From positions 316,197 through 326,185 of the forward strand of contig NZ_ML142855.1 of the NCBI RefSeq assembly GCF_004138495.1: 9,989 nucleotides of DNA. The letters run 5' to 3'. Source of the stretch: Phytoactinopolyspora endophytica (lineage in GTDB: Bacteria; Actinomycetota; Actinomycetes; Jiangellales; Jiangellaceae). Below, one piece after another: positions 1 through 6,243 of this stretch (positions within the stretch are counted from its first letter, which is position 1; every line of letters starts with the position of its first letter). The position numbers were made by a program, and so were the translations under genes. The notes beneath the pieces were generated by a model. It saw nothing but the letters and a program-made list of their open reading frames with translations, was not told the origin of the DNA and did not search any database.

Positions 1-1
1 C

Positions 2-1027
2 ATTAACCTCGCTGTCATTCCGGGAGACGGCATAGGGCCGGAGGTTGTCGCCGAGGGCCTCAAAGTACTGGATGCCGCCCTCGCCGACGCCAAGGTGTCC
101 ACGACTGAGTACGACCTGGGTGCTCGTCGCTGGCACGCCACCGGAGAGACCCTGCCGGACTCGGTCCAGGAGGAGCTCCGCGGACACGACGCCATTCTGC
201 TCGGTGCCATCGGTGACCCGAGTGTGCCCAGCGGCGTCCTCGAGCGTGGCCTCCTGCTCAAGCTGCGGTTCGCATTCGACCATTACGTCAACCTGCGGCC
301 GTCGCGGATCGTGCCGGGCGTGCAGACGCCGCTCGCCGATCCAGGCGAGGTCGACTTCGTCGTGGTGCGAGAAGGGACCGAAGGCCCGTACGTCGGCAAT
401 GGCGGCGCGCTTCGAGTCGGCACACCACACGAGATCGCCAACGAGGTCAGCGTCAACACGGCGTTCGGTGTGGAGCGGGTGGTACGCGACGCGTTCCGCC
501 GCGCACAAGCACGGCCACGCCGCAAGCTGACCTACATCCACAAGCACAACGTCCTCGTTCACGCCGGCCACCTTTGGCGCCGCACCGTCGAGCAGGTCGG
601 TCAGGAATACCCCGACGTCTCGGTCGACTACTTGCACATAGACGCGGCGACGATCTTCATGGTGACCGACCCGTCGCGCTTCGACATCATCGTGACAGAC
701 AACCTGTTCGGGGACATCATCACCGACCTCGCCGCCGCCATCTCCGGCGGGATCGGCCTCGCTGCCAGCGGGAACGTCAACCCCGACCACACGGCCCCGT
801 CAATGTTCGAGCCGGTTCACGGTTCCGCTCCGGACATCGTCGGCCAGGGCATCGCCGACCCCACGGCCACGGTGTCGTCGGTGGGACTGCTGCTGGAACA
901 CTTGGGGCACGTGGATGCGGCACGCAGGGTCAACGAGGCCGTCGTCGCGGACCTCGCCGGCCGCGGTGAGTCCAAGCGCCGGACTACCGAGATCGGCGAC
1001 GCTCTGGCGGCGCGGACGTCGTCGTAG
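2..1027 (+). CDS. leuB: 3-isopropylmalate dehydrogenase, 5' end outside window
   Basis: LeuB oxidatively decarboxylates 3-isopropylmalate to 2-oxoisocaproate with NAD+ in cytosolic leucine synthesis; related enzymes also act on the methylmalate of the citramalate route to isoleucine. The frame is open from base 2, reading [16 protein letters not shown], the usual N-terminus of the family, so only a few residues are missing upstream; a GTG at 95 is internal and not the start. 341 codons are present before TAG. Visible family signatures are the PGDGIGPE loop, the segment [17 protein letters not shown] with substrate-binding arginines, [10 protein letters not shown], the lysine of [12 protein letters not shown], the metal-binding aspartates of [15 protein letters not shown], and [14 protein letters not shown], the nucleotide-binding region. 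The sequence is close to the short actinobacterial LeuB type. A 114-bp gap separates it from the next gene, and I see no clear terminator in that gap. Confidence 0.96.
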   Translation: MNLAVIPGDGIGPEVVAEGLKVLDAALADAKVSTTEYDLGARRWHATGETLPDSVQEELRGHDAILLGAIGDPSVPSGVLERGLLLKLRFAFDHYVNLRPSRIVPGVQTPLADPGEVDFVVVREGTEGPYVGNGGALRVGTPHEIANEVSVNTAFGVERVVRDAFRRAQARPRRKLTYIHKHNVLVHAGHLWRRTVEQVGQEYPDVSVDYLHIDAATIFMVTDPSRFDIIVTDNLFGDIITDLAAAISGGIGLAASGNVNPDHTAPSMFEPVHGSAPDIVGQGIADPTATVSSVGLLLEHLGHVDAARRVNEAVVADLAGRGESKRRTTEIGDALAARTSS

Positions 1028-1060
1028 GCGGGTAGTGCGGGCGGGCGGCTCGCATAGGTG

Positions 1061-1091
1061 CTGGTGAACCCTGGATGAACCCAGATGAAGA
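1061..1091 (+). repeat. short degenerate tandem repeat upstream of the GDPD gene
   Basis: CTGGTGAACC (1061-1070), CTGGATGAACC (1071-1081) and CAGATGAAG (1082-1090) are three adjacent, imperfect copies of a 10-11-bp unit in the leuB-GDPD gap. The copies are short and the third is weak, so this may be chance or slippage; no function is assigned. Nothing else stands out between 1028 and 1141. Confidence 0.35.
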
Positions 1092-1141
1092 TCACGTGCG
1101 CGGCAGCGTGTGATCGGCTGACAGATGCGACGATGTGAGTC

Positions 1142-1951
1142 GTGAGCACGCCACGCTACGGCAGTGACGAAGGGTTCTTGGCCGTTGCCCACCGGGGCGG
1201 CGCAGGCCTGGCGCCAGAGAATACGTTGGCGGCGTTCGGGCGGTCCTACGCGCTCGGCTACCGCTATCTCGAGACCGACGTCCGGGTGACCTCCGATGGT
1301 GTGTGCCTGGCATTCCACGACGCGAAGCTGGATCGGGTCACCGACGGACACGGGCTGGTGGGGCGTCATACCTGGGACGATGTCCGCCGGCTGACGGTGC
1401 GGGGTGGAAGCGAGCCCGTCGCGCGTCTCGATGATGTGCTCCAAGCCTTTCCGGACGCGCGCTTCGTCATCGATGTGAAGGACGAAGCGGCGATCGAATC
1501 CCTTGCCGCTGTACTTCGGAGAACGAGTGCCGCCGGGCGGGTGTGTGTCGCCGGTGCATGGGACGGGTGGCTCGCCCAGCTCCGCGACGCGGTCGGCCCG
1601 GAACTGTCGTGCGCGTTGGGCTGGCGGGCGCTTGTGTCCTGGCTGACTTGTGCGCGTCTTCGAATCGCACCACCTCGGCGGCTGGTGACGGGAACGTTCG
1701 CACACGTCCCGATGCGCCTGGGCCGGGTGCCCGTCTTCATCGATCGTCTCGTCGCAGGGGCGCATCATCTCGGCCTCCGGCTCGTCGTGTGGACGGTCGA
1801 CGATCCTGATGTGATGCGCCGTCTGATCCTGGCCGGCGTCGACGGAATCATCACGGACCGGCCGGACCTCTTGCGCGAGGTGATGATCGCAGAATGTGTC
1901 TGGCAGGCTCCGATGGCCGTGGACCTTCCCGCTGCCGATGCAGCTCCGTAA
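1142..1951 (+). CDS. glycerophosphodiester phosphodiesterase family protein
   Basis: This 269-residue protein belongs to the GDPD TIM-barrel family, which hydrolyses glycerophosphodiesters from phospholipid turnover to glycerol 3-phosphate and an alcohol. The N-terminus carries the diagnostic block AHRGGAGLAPENTLAAF (residues 16-32; His17 and Glu26-Asn27), then YLETDVRVTSDG with metal ligands Glu44 and Asp46, FHDAKLDRVTDG with the second catalytic His59, and DVKDE around residues 111-115. The C-terminus has VVWTVDD (215-221) and GVDGIITDRPDLL (232-244), the expected end of the barrel. The catalytic set looks intact, and no signal peptide is evident, so it is probably cytosolic. The start is GTG at 1142, chosen because it just precedes the conserved region; there is no good Shine-Dalgarno. 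Substrate is unknown. It sits between leuB and ilvE but has no obvious role in amino acid synthesis. Confidence 0.9.
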   Translation: MSTPRYGSDEGFLAVAHRGGAGLAPENTLAAFGRSYALGYRYLETDVRVTSDGVCLAFHDAKLDRVTDGHGLVGRHTWDDVRRLTVRGGSEPVARLDDVLQAFPDARFVIDVKDEAAIESLAAVLRRTSAAGRVCVAGAWDGWLAQLRDAVGPELSCALGWRALVSWLTCARLRIAPPRRLVTGTFAHVPMRLGRVPVFIDRLVAGAHHLGLRLVVWTVDDPDVMRRLILAGVDGIITDRPDLLREVMIAECVWQAPMAVDLPAADAAP

Positions 1952-2006
1952 CGGAGTGCCATGGGCGCCGCGTCGCTGTCGGGCGCGGTACCGCTGACCC
2001 AATTCT

Positions 2007-2048
2007 GACGGCTCTCGGTTGACAGCTCTCAGTAGACGGCGCTCGGGC
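2007..2048 (+). repeat. three tandem 14-bp repeats upstream of ilvE
   Basis: The copies are GACGGCTCTCGGTT (2007-2020), GACAGCTCTCAGTA (2021-2034) and GACGGCGCTCGGGC (2035-2048), with no spacer. Copies 1 and 2 differ at three positions. The array is directly followed by a short inverted repeat, CACGA-ACGC-TCGTG (2048-2061). It lies about 175 bp before the ilvE start and 55 bp after the GDPD stop, so it could be a regulator-binding array for ilvE or simply a slippage product. Confidence 0.65.
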
Positions 2049-2144
2049 ACGAACGCTCGTGGGATGACAGCCGTGCGATGACGCTGAGATGGTTCCTGTT
2101 TCGTTAAGTCCCGGGGTGGTGTGCTGGCGCCTTCTTGGACGTCC

Positions 2145-2150
2145 TACTAT
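2145..2150 (+). promoter_or_regulatory. candidate -10 element for ilvE
   Basis: TACTAT matches the TANNNT actinobacterial -10 pattern well and lies 72 bp before the ilvE ATG, implying a 5' UTR of roughly 65 nt. No convincing -35 hexamer sits 16-19 bp upstream; TTGGAC at 2135-2140 is too close. Low-to-moderate confidence. Confidence 0.35.
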
Positions 2151-2221
2151 CTTTGGACCATCGGCAGCGTTCGGCGTCGCCGTGCGTCGAACCACCATCG
2201 TTTCTTCGAAAGGGTCACGTC

Positions 2222-3319
2222 ATGACAGCGATAGCGCCGGCACTGGAGTTCTCGACGACCTACTCGTCGAGCCCGGTACCGGCTGAGCGGCGGGCGGAGA
2301 TCCTGGCGAACCCAGGTTTTGGGACCTCGTTCACCGATCACATGGTCACGGCAACATGGACACCGGACGCCGGATGGCACAACGCCGGGGCCCGCCCTTA
2401 CGCTCCTCTGTCACTCGACCCAGCGACCGCTGCGTTGCACTACGCTCAGTCGATCTTCGAAGGGCTCAAGGCATACCGCCACGACGACGGCTCGATCTGG
2501 GCGTTCCGCCCGGAGGCCAACGGTGCGCGGTTCCAGCGCAGTGCCCACCGCATGGCTCTGCCGGACCTGCCTGTCGAATCGTTCGTCGAATCGCTCGACC
2601 TGCTGGTGCGCACAGACGCCGAGTGGGTGCCATCCGGGGGAGAGACGAGCCTCTACCTGCGGCCTTTCATGTTCGCCTCCGAAGTGTTCCTGGGAGTGCG
2701 TCCGTCGAAGCACGTGACATACAGCGTCATCGCCTCGCCCGCCGGCGCATATTTTTCGTCCGGTGTGAAGCCGGTCAGCATCTGGCTCTCGTCCGAGTAC
2801 ACCCGAGCGGCTCCCGGTGGCACGGGTGCGGCCAAGTGCGCCGGCAACTATGCGGCCAGCTTGATCGCTCAACAAGAGGCTCTAGCCAATGGTTGTGACC
2901 AGGTGTGCTTCCTCGACGCATTGGAGCGCAAGTGGGTTGAAGAGCTCGGCGGCATGAACCTCTACTTTGTCCGGGCCGACGGGTCCATCACCACGCCGTC
3001 GTTGACAGGGACCATCCTCGAGGGCATCACCCGAGACTCGGTTCTGGCGCTCGCAGCCGATCTTCATCACAAGGTCGAGGAACGGCCGGTGTCGATCGAC
3101 GAGTGGCGCGAGGGTGTCGCCTCGGGTGAGATTACTGAGGTGTTCGCTTGCGGCACGGCCGCCGTCGTCACGCCTCTCGGTCGGTTGGCCTGGAGTGACG
3201 GCGAGCTCCTCATGGACGACGAGCCGGGTCCGGTGACGCAGGAGATCCGCGCCGCCCTACTCGATATCCAGTACGGCCGTGCCCAGGATCGACATGGCTG
3301 GATGCACCGCATCGTCTAG
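2222..3319 (+). CDS. ilvE: branched-chain amino acid aminotransferase
   Basis: IlvE is a cytosolic PLP enzyme of fold type IV that carries out the last step of leucine, isoleucine and valine synthesis, exchanging the amino group with glutamate. The 365-residue product has the hallmark blocks in order: QSIFEGLKAYR (76-86), TSLYLRPFMFASE (142-154), the PLP-lysine region GTGAAKCAGNYAAS (200-213, Lys205 the likely Schiff-base lysine), WVEELGGMNLYFV (238-250), GTILEGITR (263-271) and the phosphate-binding ACGTAAVVTP (309-318). The length fits the large bacterial BCAT-II-like class. The start is ATG at 2222, preceded by GAAAGGG at 2208-2214 with a 7-nt gap, the best ribosome site in the window. The frame extends in-frame to 2135 but has no support there. 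No terminator is obvious downstream. Confidence 0.96.
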   Translation: MTAIAPALEFSTTYSSSPVPAERRAEILANPGFGTSFTDHMVTATWTPDAGWHNAGARPYAPLSLDPATAALHYAQSIFEGLKAYRHDDGSIWAFRPEANGARFQRSAHRMALPDLPVESFVESLDLLVRTDAEWVPSGGETSLYLRPFMFASEVFLGVRPSKHVTYSVIASPAGAYFSSGVKPVSIWLSSEYTRAAPGGTGAAKCAGNYAASLIAQQEALANGCDQVCFLDALERKWVEELGGMNLYFVRADGSITTPSLTGTILEGITRDSVLALAADLHHKVEERPVSIDEWREGVASGEITEVFACGTAAVVTPLGRLAWSDGELLMDDEPGPVTQEIRAALLDIQYGRAQDRHGWMHRIV

Positions 3320-3414
3320 GCGATCCGTTCCTCAAAGTCGTGCGGTGGTGCGGCGGCTGGATTGCCATAGAGCTGGGTAGCGAGAGCATTGGACTGAACG
3401 CGCGGCCGCGGCGA

Positions 3415-3420
3415 TAGCCT
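3415..3420 (+). promoter_or_regulatory. -10 element of a probable leaderless promoter (GNAT gene at 3429)
   Basis: TAGCCT fits TANNNT and ends 8 nt before the ATG at 3429, so transcription would start at or beside the start codon. TTGGAC (3389-3394) resembles a -35 but the 20-bp spacer is long. The gene has no Shine-Dalgarno, consistent with leaderless translation. Confidence 0.4.
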
Positions 3421-3428
3421 CGTGCTCT

Positions 3429-4127
3429 ATGAGAGACACCTCCAGTGTGCAGGGCACTCCTGGTGCGTCGGCCCGGCAGGTAAGAACGTTGCTCGCCCGG
3501 GCGTACCAGTCTGATCCGTTGATGGCATGGATCTTCCCGGACGAGGAAAGCAGGCTGAATGCGGTTGCCGCATGGTTGGGCTTGTTCGTCGAGAGCTATT
3601 GGGAGAGCGACCGCGTCGACGTGCTCGGGGAGGAGACCATCGACGCTGTCGCCATCTGGCGGATCTCGGATGCATCCCGGCCCATATCGCCCGCCTCGTC
3701 CAGTCCGCCTGCCTCGCCCGGTCCGCCTGCCTCGTCTAACTCTCCGGCCGCGCCCGCCATCCCCGGTCCGTTGCCCACAATCTCGGGTCTCCTGTCTGCA
3801 CTGGTCGGCGACGAGCGGGCATCGGCGATCGGGCAAGCGCTGGCGGGCGTCAGAGAGTTGGCCCCCACCGAGCCGTACGTATATCTGCATTTCTTGGCCG
3901 TCGAACCGGAACGGCAGCGTCAGGGGCTTGGGCGAAGCGTGCTGGAACCGGGCGTGCGCCATGCCGACAGCGTTGGACTCGGGGTCCATCTCGAGACGAC
4001 CAACGCCGACAACCACCCGTTCTATCGCCGACTGGGTTTTGAGATCAGTGGTCATCGTCAACTCTCGGTAGAAGGACCCACGCTCTGGACGATGTGGCGG
4101 GAGCCGTCGACTGCATCGAGCACGTAG
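3429..4127 (+). CDS. GNAT-family N-acetyltransferase with Ser/Pro-rich insertion
   Basis: The 232-residue protein looks like a GCN5-related acetyltransferase, which moves acetyl from acetyl-CoA to an amine; the substrate cannot be told. The C-terminal half is typical: YVYLHFLAVEPERQRQGLG (150-168) is a beta strand followed by the acetyl-CoA pyrophosphate loop Q-x-x-G-x-G (Gln163 to Gly168), then VHLETTNADNHPFYRRLGF (186-204). The N-terminal half (AYQSDPLMAWIFPDE, 25-39) matches the class in which a donor-side helix precedes the core. Between the halves, residues about 82-117 are low-complexity Ser/Pro/Ala, encoded in part by 18-nt tandem repeats; I read this as a flexible loop inserted between two parts of the fold. 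The ATG at 3429 is chosen because the conserved N-terminal block lies close behind; there is no Shine-Dalgarno. It converges on the GNAT gene at 4313-4813. Confidence 0.85.
   Translation: MRDTSSVQGTPGASARQVRTLLARAYQSDPLMAWIFPDEESRLNAVAAWLGLFVESYWESDRVDVLGEETIDAVAIWRISDASRPISPASSSPPASPGPPASSNSPAAPAIPGPLPTISGLLSALVGDERASAIGQALAGVRELAPTEPYVYLHFLAVEPERQRQGLGRSVLEPGVRHADSVGLGVHLETTNADNHPFYRRLGFEISGHRQLSVEGPTLWTMWREPSTASST
3685..3738 (+). repeat. 18-nt tandem repeat inside GNAT gene
   Basis: GTCCGCCTGCCTCGCCCG (3703-3720) is followed by GTCCGCCTGCCTCGTCTA (3721-3738), which differs at three of its last four positions. The preceding 18 nt (3685-3702) match the first unit at 12 of 18 positions. The repeat is in frame and encodes Ser/Pro/Ala, so copy number changes would lengthen or shorten the loop without a frameshift. 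Confidence 0.7.
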
Positions 4128-4189
4128 CGTGTCGGTGAGGCGCCGACTGAAGGAATCGATGCCGACAACTTCTGAATCACCCGCCAATG

Positions 4190-4207
4190 CGCCACGGCAT
4201 TGTGGCG
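4190..4207. repeat. inverted repeat in convergent gap
   Basis: CGCCAC (4190-4195) and GTGGCG (4202-4207) are perfect 6-bp arms around the loop GGCATT. It lies 63 bp after the stop of the first GNAT gene. It could help end transcription, but there is no T-run. Confidence 0.4.
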
Positions 4208-4227
4208 GTGCCCTACTCCGTCCTGCG

Positions 4228-4256
4228 ATTCTGCAGAATGCTCAGGCGCTAGCGCC
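4228..4256. repeat. two adjacent perfect 12-bp palindromes
   Basis: ATTCTGCAGAAT (4228-4239) and GGCGCTAGCGCC (4245-4256) are both perfect palindromes, five bases apart. Each is gapless, so they suit binding by a dimeric protein better than a hairpin. They lie between two convergent genes, where promoter operators would not be expected. Confidence 0.5.
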
Positions 4257-4286
4257 AGGGTGCGAGGGAGCCGCCGGGGATATCGC

Positions 4287-4305
4287 ACTGGTGGCCGTGA
4301 CCAGT
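4287..4305 (-). terminator. candidate terminator hairpin for minus-strand GNAT gene
   Basis: ACTGGT (4287-4292) and ACCAGT (4300-4305) are perfect arms with a 7-nt loop, starting 7 bp beyond the stop of the minus-strand gene ending at 4313. Position suits a terminator. There is no T-run on either side, which is common in high-GC actinobacteria but leaves the call uncertain. Confidence 0.4.
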
Positions 4306-4312
4306 ACGACTC

Positions 4313-4813
4313 TCATGGCTTCAACAGGCGTTCAAGCTCCAGCTCATGACGTAGCGGGATACCGTCGACCTCCAGTGGTATCGAGGGCTTGAGCTCGGCC
4401 CGCGACCGTGTCACGGCTCCCCGATGAACAGCTACGAGGTCGAAGCCTCGGCGCTGGTAGAAGCGCAGGGCATGGGTGTTGTCGTTCGTGGTGATCAACC
4501 AAAGGCGGCGTGCTCCGGCCTGGTGGGCGGCTTCCTCCACGGTCCGCAGGAGCGCGGTTCCGACGCCGTGCCCGACGACGATCGCATCGAGCGTGACGAC
4601 CTCCCAGCCGTCATCGCCTACGTGATACGTGAGCAGGCCAGCCGTTTCCTCACCGATCTCGGCCACATAGCCAGGCAGATCGGCGGCGTCGTACAAGGTG
4701 CCGTGCCCGGCGACCTGGGTGTCCCCCCAGGAGCCACCAAGGATGGCCCGCACTGTGTCCTGGTCATCTGGGGCGACGGGACGGATCGTGACGAGTGGGC
4801 TCGCTGGGGTCAT
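4313..4813 (-). CDS. GNAT-family N-acetyltransferase
   Basis: This 166-residue protein has the length of a single GNAT domain and presumably acetylates a small molecule or protein amine using acetyl-CoA. Visible features are the N-terminal strand VTIRPVAPDDQDTVRAIL (8-25), the central strand WEVVTLDAIVVGHGVGTALL (70-89) including the cofactor loop GHGVGTAL (81-88), and TTNDNTHALRFYQRRGF (108-124), the typical strand-helix with the conserved Tyr119. In the cofactor loop the usual Gln/Arg two residues before the first conserved Gly-x-Gly is Val80. The start is the ATG at 4811-4813, not the in-frame ATG at 4873, because the family begins near here and a TAGAAT -10 box lies just upstream. It lies 157 bp downstream of the phosphotransferase gene on the same strand, so co-transcription is possible but not implied. 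Confidence 0.88.
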   Translation of the reverse strand: MTPASPLVTIRPVAPDDQDTVRAILGGSWGDTQVAGHGTLYDAADLPGYVAEIGEETAGLLTYHVGDDGWEVVTLDAIVVGHGVGTALLRTVEEAAHQAGARRLWLITTNDNTHALRFYQRRGFDLVAVHRGAVTRSRAELKPSIPLEVDGIPLRHELELERLLKP

Positions 4814-4821
4814 GGCCCGCC

Positions 4822-4827
4822 ATTCTA
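4822..4827 (-). promoter_or_regulatory. -10 element of a probable leaderless promoter (GNAT gene at 4813)
   Basis: Read on the minus strand this is TAGAAT, a near-consensus -10. Eight bases separate it from the ATG at 4813, so the transcript would begin at or next to the start codon. No strong -35 is seen. No Shine-Dalgarno precedes the ATG at normal distance, which fits a leaderless mRNA. Confidence 0.5.
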
Positions 4828-4970
4828 GGAAATCGCGGCTGCGACTGGGACATGTGCATGTGATTCGGCGCACACGCTGCGCAGGTGGCTAGCACGTCGG
4901 CAGGCGCATGTAGTGCGTGCGGGTCCGTGAAGGCGGGTCAGCTAGGGCAGATCGCGCGCCGCATGCCGGT

Positions 4971-5999
4971 TCAGCGCAGGTTGTCGAACAGTTCCGGTTG
5001 GCGCCGTTGCCAGAATTCGACGGCTTGCACAACGCGCGTGATCTCCGTGTCGATGATCTTCTCTTCCCGCGGTGACCCTGGCTCCCACCGGGCTTTGCCA
5101 TATGTGTCGTTGACGACGAACAGCAAGAGGGCAGGTCCGAGCTGGCGGATGAGCTCATCCCGCCACAGCTCACCGACGCCGCGCCGACGCAGCTCGGCGA
5201 CGTAGGCGTTCACGACCGTGTCGAAGTCGTCGAGCTCGGCGATCGTGAAGACCAGCTTGACGACGTCATGGATAGCCGCTCCGCGCGACGCGAGTGCCCA
5301 GTCGAGCAGAATGGGCTCTCCGTTCGTAAGGTCGAAAAGGATGTTGTCCAGGTGCAAGTCCCGGTGGAGCAGGGTCGGCGCGACATCTGTTAGCTGCCGG
5401 CGAGCGTACGACGCCACCATGGGCCCGTCGTCGACAATGTCGCGGGCAACGCCGTTCAGGCGAGCCTCGAAGCGCGTCAGGACAAGGTCCCGACGCTCTG
5501 CGTACCATGCGTCGTCCCTGGAGGTCGGCGGCATGGTGAGGAGCCACTCGGCGTTCGCGAGCTCGGGGCGATTCCACCATGTCGCATGAAGCGCGGCCAG
5601 GGACTGTGCCAACAGCACGGCGGGCTTGGTCGTGAGCCGGGTCAGGCAGTCGCCCTGTTCCACATCGTGCAGGTCTTCGAGCACTAGCACCGCGCGTTCG
5701 AGAGCGTCGTCGATAGCGGCGAAATGGCAGGCCGGGACCTTCGGCCCGGTGTCTGGCGCGAACGTCTGAAAGAAGCGGACCTCCCGTGTGCCGGCGACAC
5801 TCGACGTATCCCACAGCTTGACGACCACCGACCATTCGCCACCATGCACGCGGTAGAGCTCACTGGCCAGCCCGAACTCGGCTCCGATCCGTGCCACTGT
5901 GAGCCCAGGCAGTTCCGCCGGTACCTGGCCTGCCAAGATCCCGCGGAGCCAGCCGGCGGTGAGGTCGGCCGCAGATGCTGGCACGCGTACATCATTCAT
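4971..5999 (-). CDS. APH/choline kinase-like phosphotransferase family protein
   Basis: The 342-residue protein has the kinase-like fold of aminoglycoside phosphotransferases and choline kinases (APH family), which transfer phosphate from ATP to a hydroxyl of a small molecule. Seen in order: Lys61 in WSVVVKLWD (candidate ATP-anchoring lysine), Glu73 in TREVRFFQ, the hinge-like AVLVLEDL (103-110), the catalytic loop LLHRDLHLDNILF (210-222; Asp214 and Asn219) and the metal-binding Asp233 in ILLDWALASRG. All key residues are present, so it should be active. The substrate is unknown; similarity in fold does not mean antibiotic resistance. The start is ATG at 5997-5999, with GGAG about 9 nt upstream; the frame stays open to 6422 but that stretch overlaps the cimA control region and has no family similarity. 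It is divergent from cimA across 359 bp. Confidence 0.88.
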   Translation of the reverse strand: MNDVRVPASAADLTAGWLRGILAGQVPAELPGLTVARIGAEFGLASELYRVHGGEWSVVVKLWDTSSVAGTREVRFFQTFAPDTGPKVPACHFAAIDDALERAVLVLEDLHDVEQGDCLTRLTTKPAVLLAQSLAALHATWWNRPELANAEWLLTMPPTSRDDAWYAERRDLVLTRFEARLNGVARDIVDDGPMVASYARRQLTDVAPTLLHRDLHLDNILFDLTNGEPILLDWALASRGAAIHDVVKLVFTIAELDDFDTVVNAYVAELRRRGVGELWRDELIRQLGPALLLFVVNDTYGKARWEPGSPREEKIIDTEITRVVQAVEFWQRRQPELFDNLR

Positions 6000-6113
6000 C
6001 CGGTTATTCTCCACGGCAGACGCCTCGTCCGTTGCTCGGACCGTGTCGCCGGCCGGCAGTTGGCTGGCGGCAGCATTGGACTGACTCACGTCGGCGGACA
6101 CACTGCGTGTGAC

Positions 6114-6145
6114 GCGAAGGGTGTCCACAATGTAGACACCCTCGC
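6114..6145. promoter_or_regulatory. near-palindromic operator candidate in divergent region
   Basis: GGGTGTC (6119-6125) and GACACCC (6135-6141) are perfect arms; inside them ACA (6127-6129) pairs with TGT (6131-6133) around a central A, so an 11-bp half-site has one mismatch. Allowing a one-base bulge, symmetry extends outward to GCGA (6114-6117) and CGC (6143-6145). It sits between two divergently transcribed genes. A TACATT reading leftward inside it could be a -10 for the phosphotransferase. The ACA-n-TGT core is loosely like BlaI/CopY-type sites, but the spacing differs and no regulator gene is in view. Confidence 0.6.
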
Positions 6146-6174
6146 TGGAATCCTCGGCCGGTATGTGGCATGCT
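6145..6174 (+). promoter_or_regulatory. candidate promoter for the cimA leader transcript
   Basis: CTGGAA (6145-6150) and CATGCT (6169-6174), 18 bp apart, are weak -35 and -10 matches, the latter keeping the most conserved A and final T. The -10 ends 8 nt before the leader-peptide ATG at 6183, the same distance as for two other probable leaderless genes in this window. A competing promoter further upstream (GTGACG at 6109-6114, TGTAGA at 6131-6136) would transcribe the operator as well. Confidence 0.3.
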
Positions 6175-6182
6175 TCAAGGCG

Positions 6183-6209
6183 ATGTCTTTCTGGATGATC
6201 ATTATCTAG
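6183..6209 (+). CDS. isoleucine-rich leader peptide of cimA attenuator
   Basis: The reading frame encodes MSFWMIII followed by TAG; the last three codons are ATC ATT ATC, all isoleucine. It lies 150 bp upstream of the isoleucine-pathway gene cimA and just before a hairpin and a terminator, which is the standard order in ribosome-mediated attenuation: the ribosome stalls at Ile codons when charged tRNA-Ile is scarce. It is out of frame with cimA. The ATG at 6183 has AAGG only two bases upstream, too close for normal use, so it may be leaderless. An in-frame GTG at 6165 would give a 14-residue form. The peptide itself probably has no function beyond being translated. Confidence 0.78.
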   Translation: MSFWMIII

Positions 6210-6243
6210 GCGCGCCGGCACCGAGCAAGACCGCCAGGCGCGC
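6210..6243 (+). promoter_or_regulatory. GC-rich hairpin right after leader-peptide stop
   Basis: GCGCGCC (6210-6216) pairs perfectly with GGCGCGC (6237-6243). The stem extends inward through GGC (6217-6219) and GCC (6233-6235) across a single bulged A at 6236. It begins one base after the TAG and ends directly against the terminator hairpin. A ribosome on the stop codon would cover its 5' arm, whereas one stalled on the first Ile codon would mostly not, so it is well placed to be the switch or pause element. Confidence 0.65.

Noticed and set aside
1944..1956. CTCCG-TAA-CGGAG at the GDPD stop codon as terminator
   Set aside because: The stem is only 5 bp with a 3-nt loop and no T-run.
2019..2024. 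TTGACA, a perfect -35 hexamer
   Set aside because: No -10 lies 16-19 bp downstream, and the hexamer spans the boundary of two tandem repeat copies, so it arises from the repeat sequence.
800..2050. 416-residue open frame on the minus strand
   Set aside because: It lies opposite leuB and the GDPD gene, is Arg/His-rich and shows no family motif; a typical high-GC antisense shadow.
2135..2221. Upstream in-frame extension of ilvE
   Set aside because: No ribosome site there, whereas GAAAGGG precedes the ATG at 2222 and family N-termini start there.
3210..4187. 325-residue minus-strand open frame
   Set aside because: It is antisense to ilvE and the GNAT gene; its Gly/Arg repeats are the reverse of the Ser/Pro repeat tract.
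4129..4392. 87-residue plus-strand open frame in the convergent gap
   Set aside because: It has no ribosome site or motif and overlaps the 3' end of the minus-strand GNAT gene.
4971..5999. Calling the phosphotransferase an aminoglycoside resistance gene
   Set aside because: The fold and catalytic loop are shared by many kinases of small molecules; nothing in the sequence fixes the substrate.
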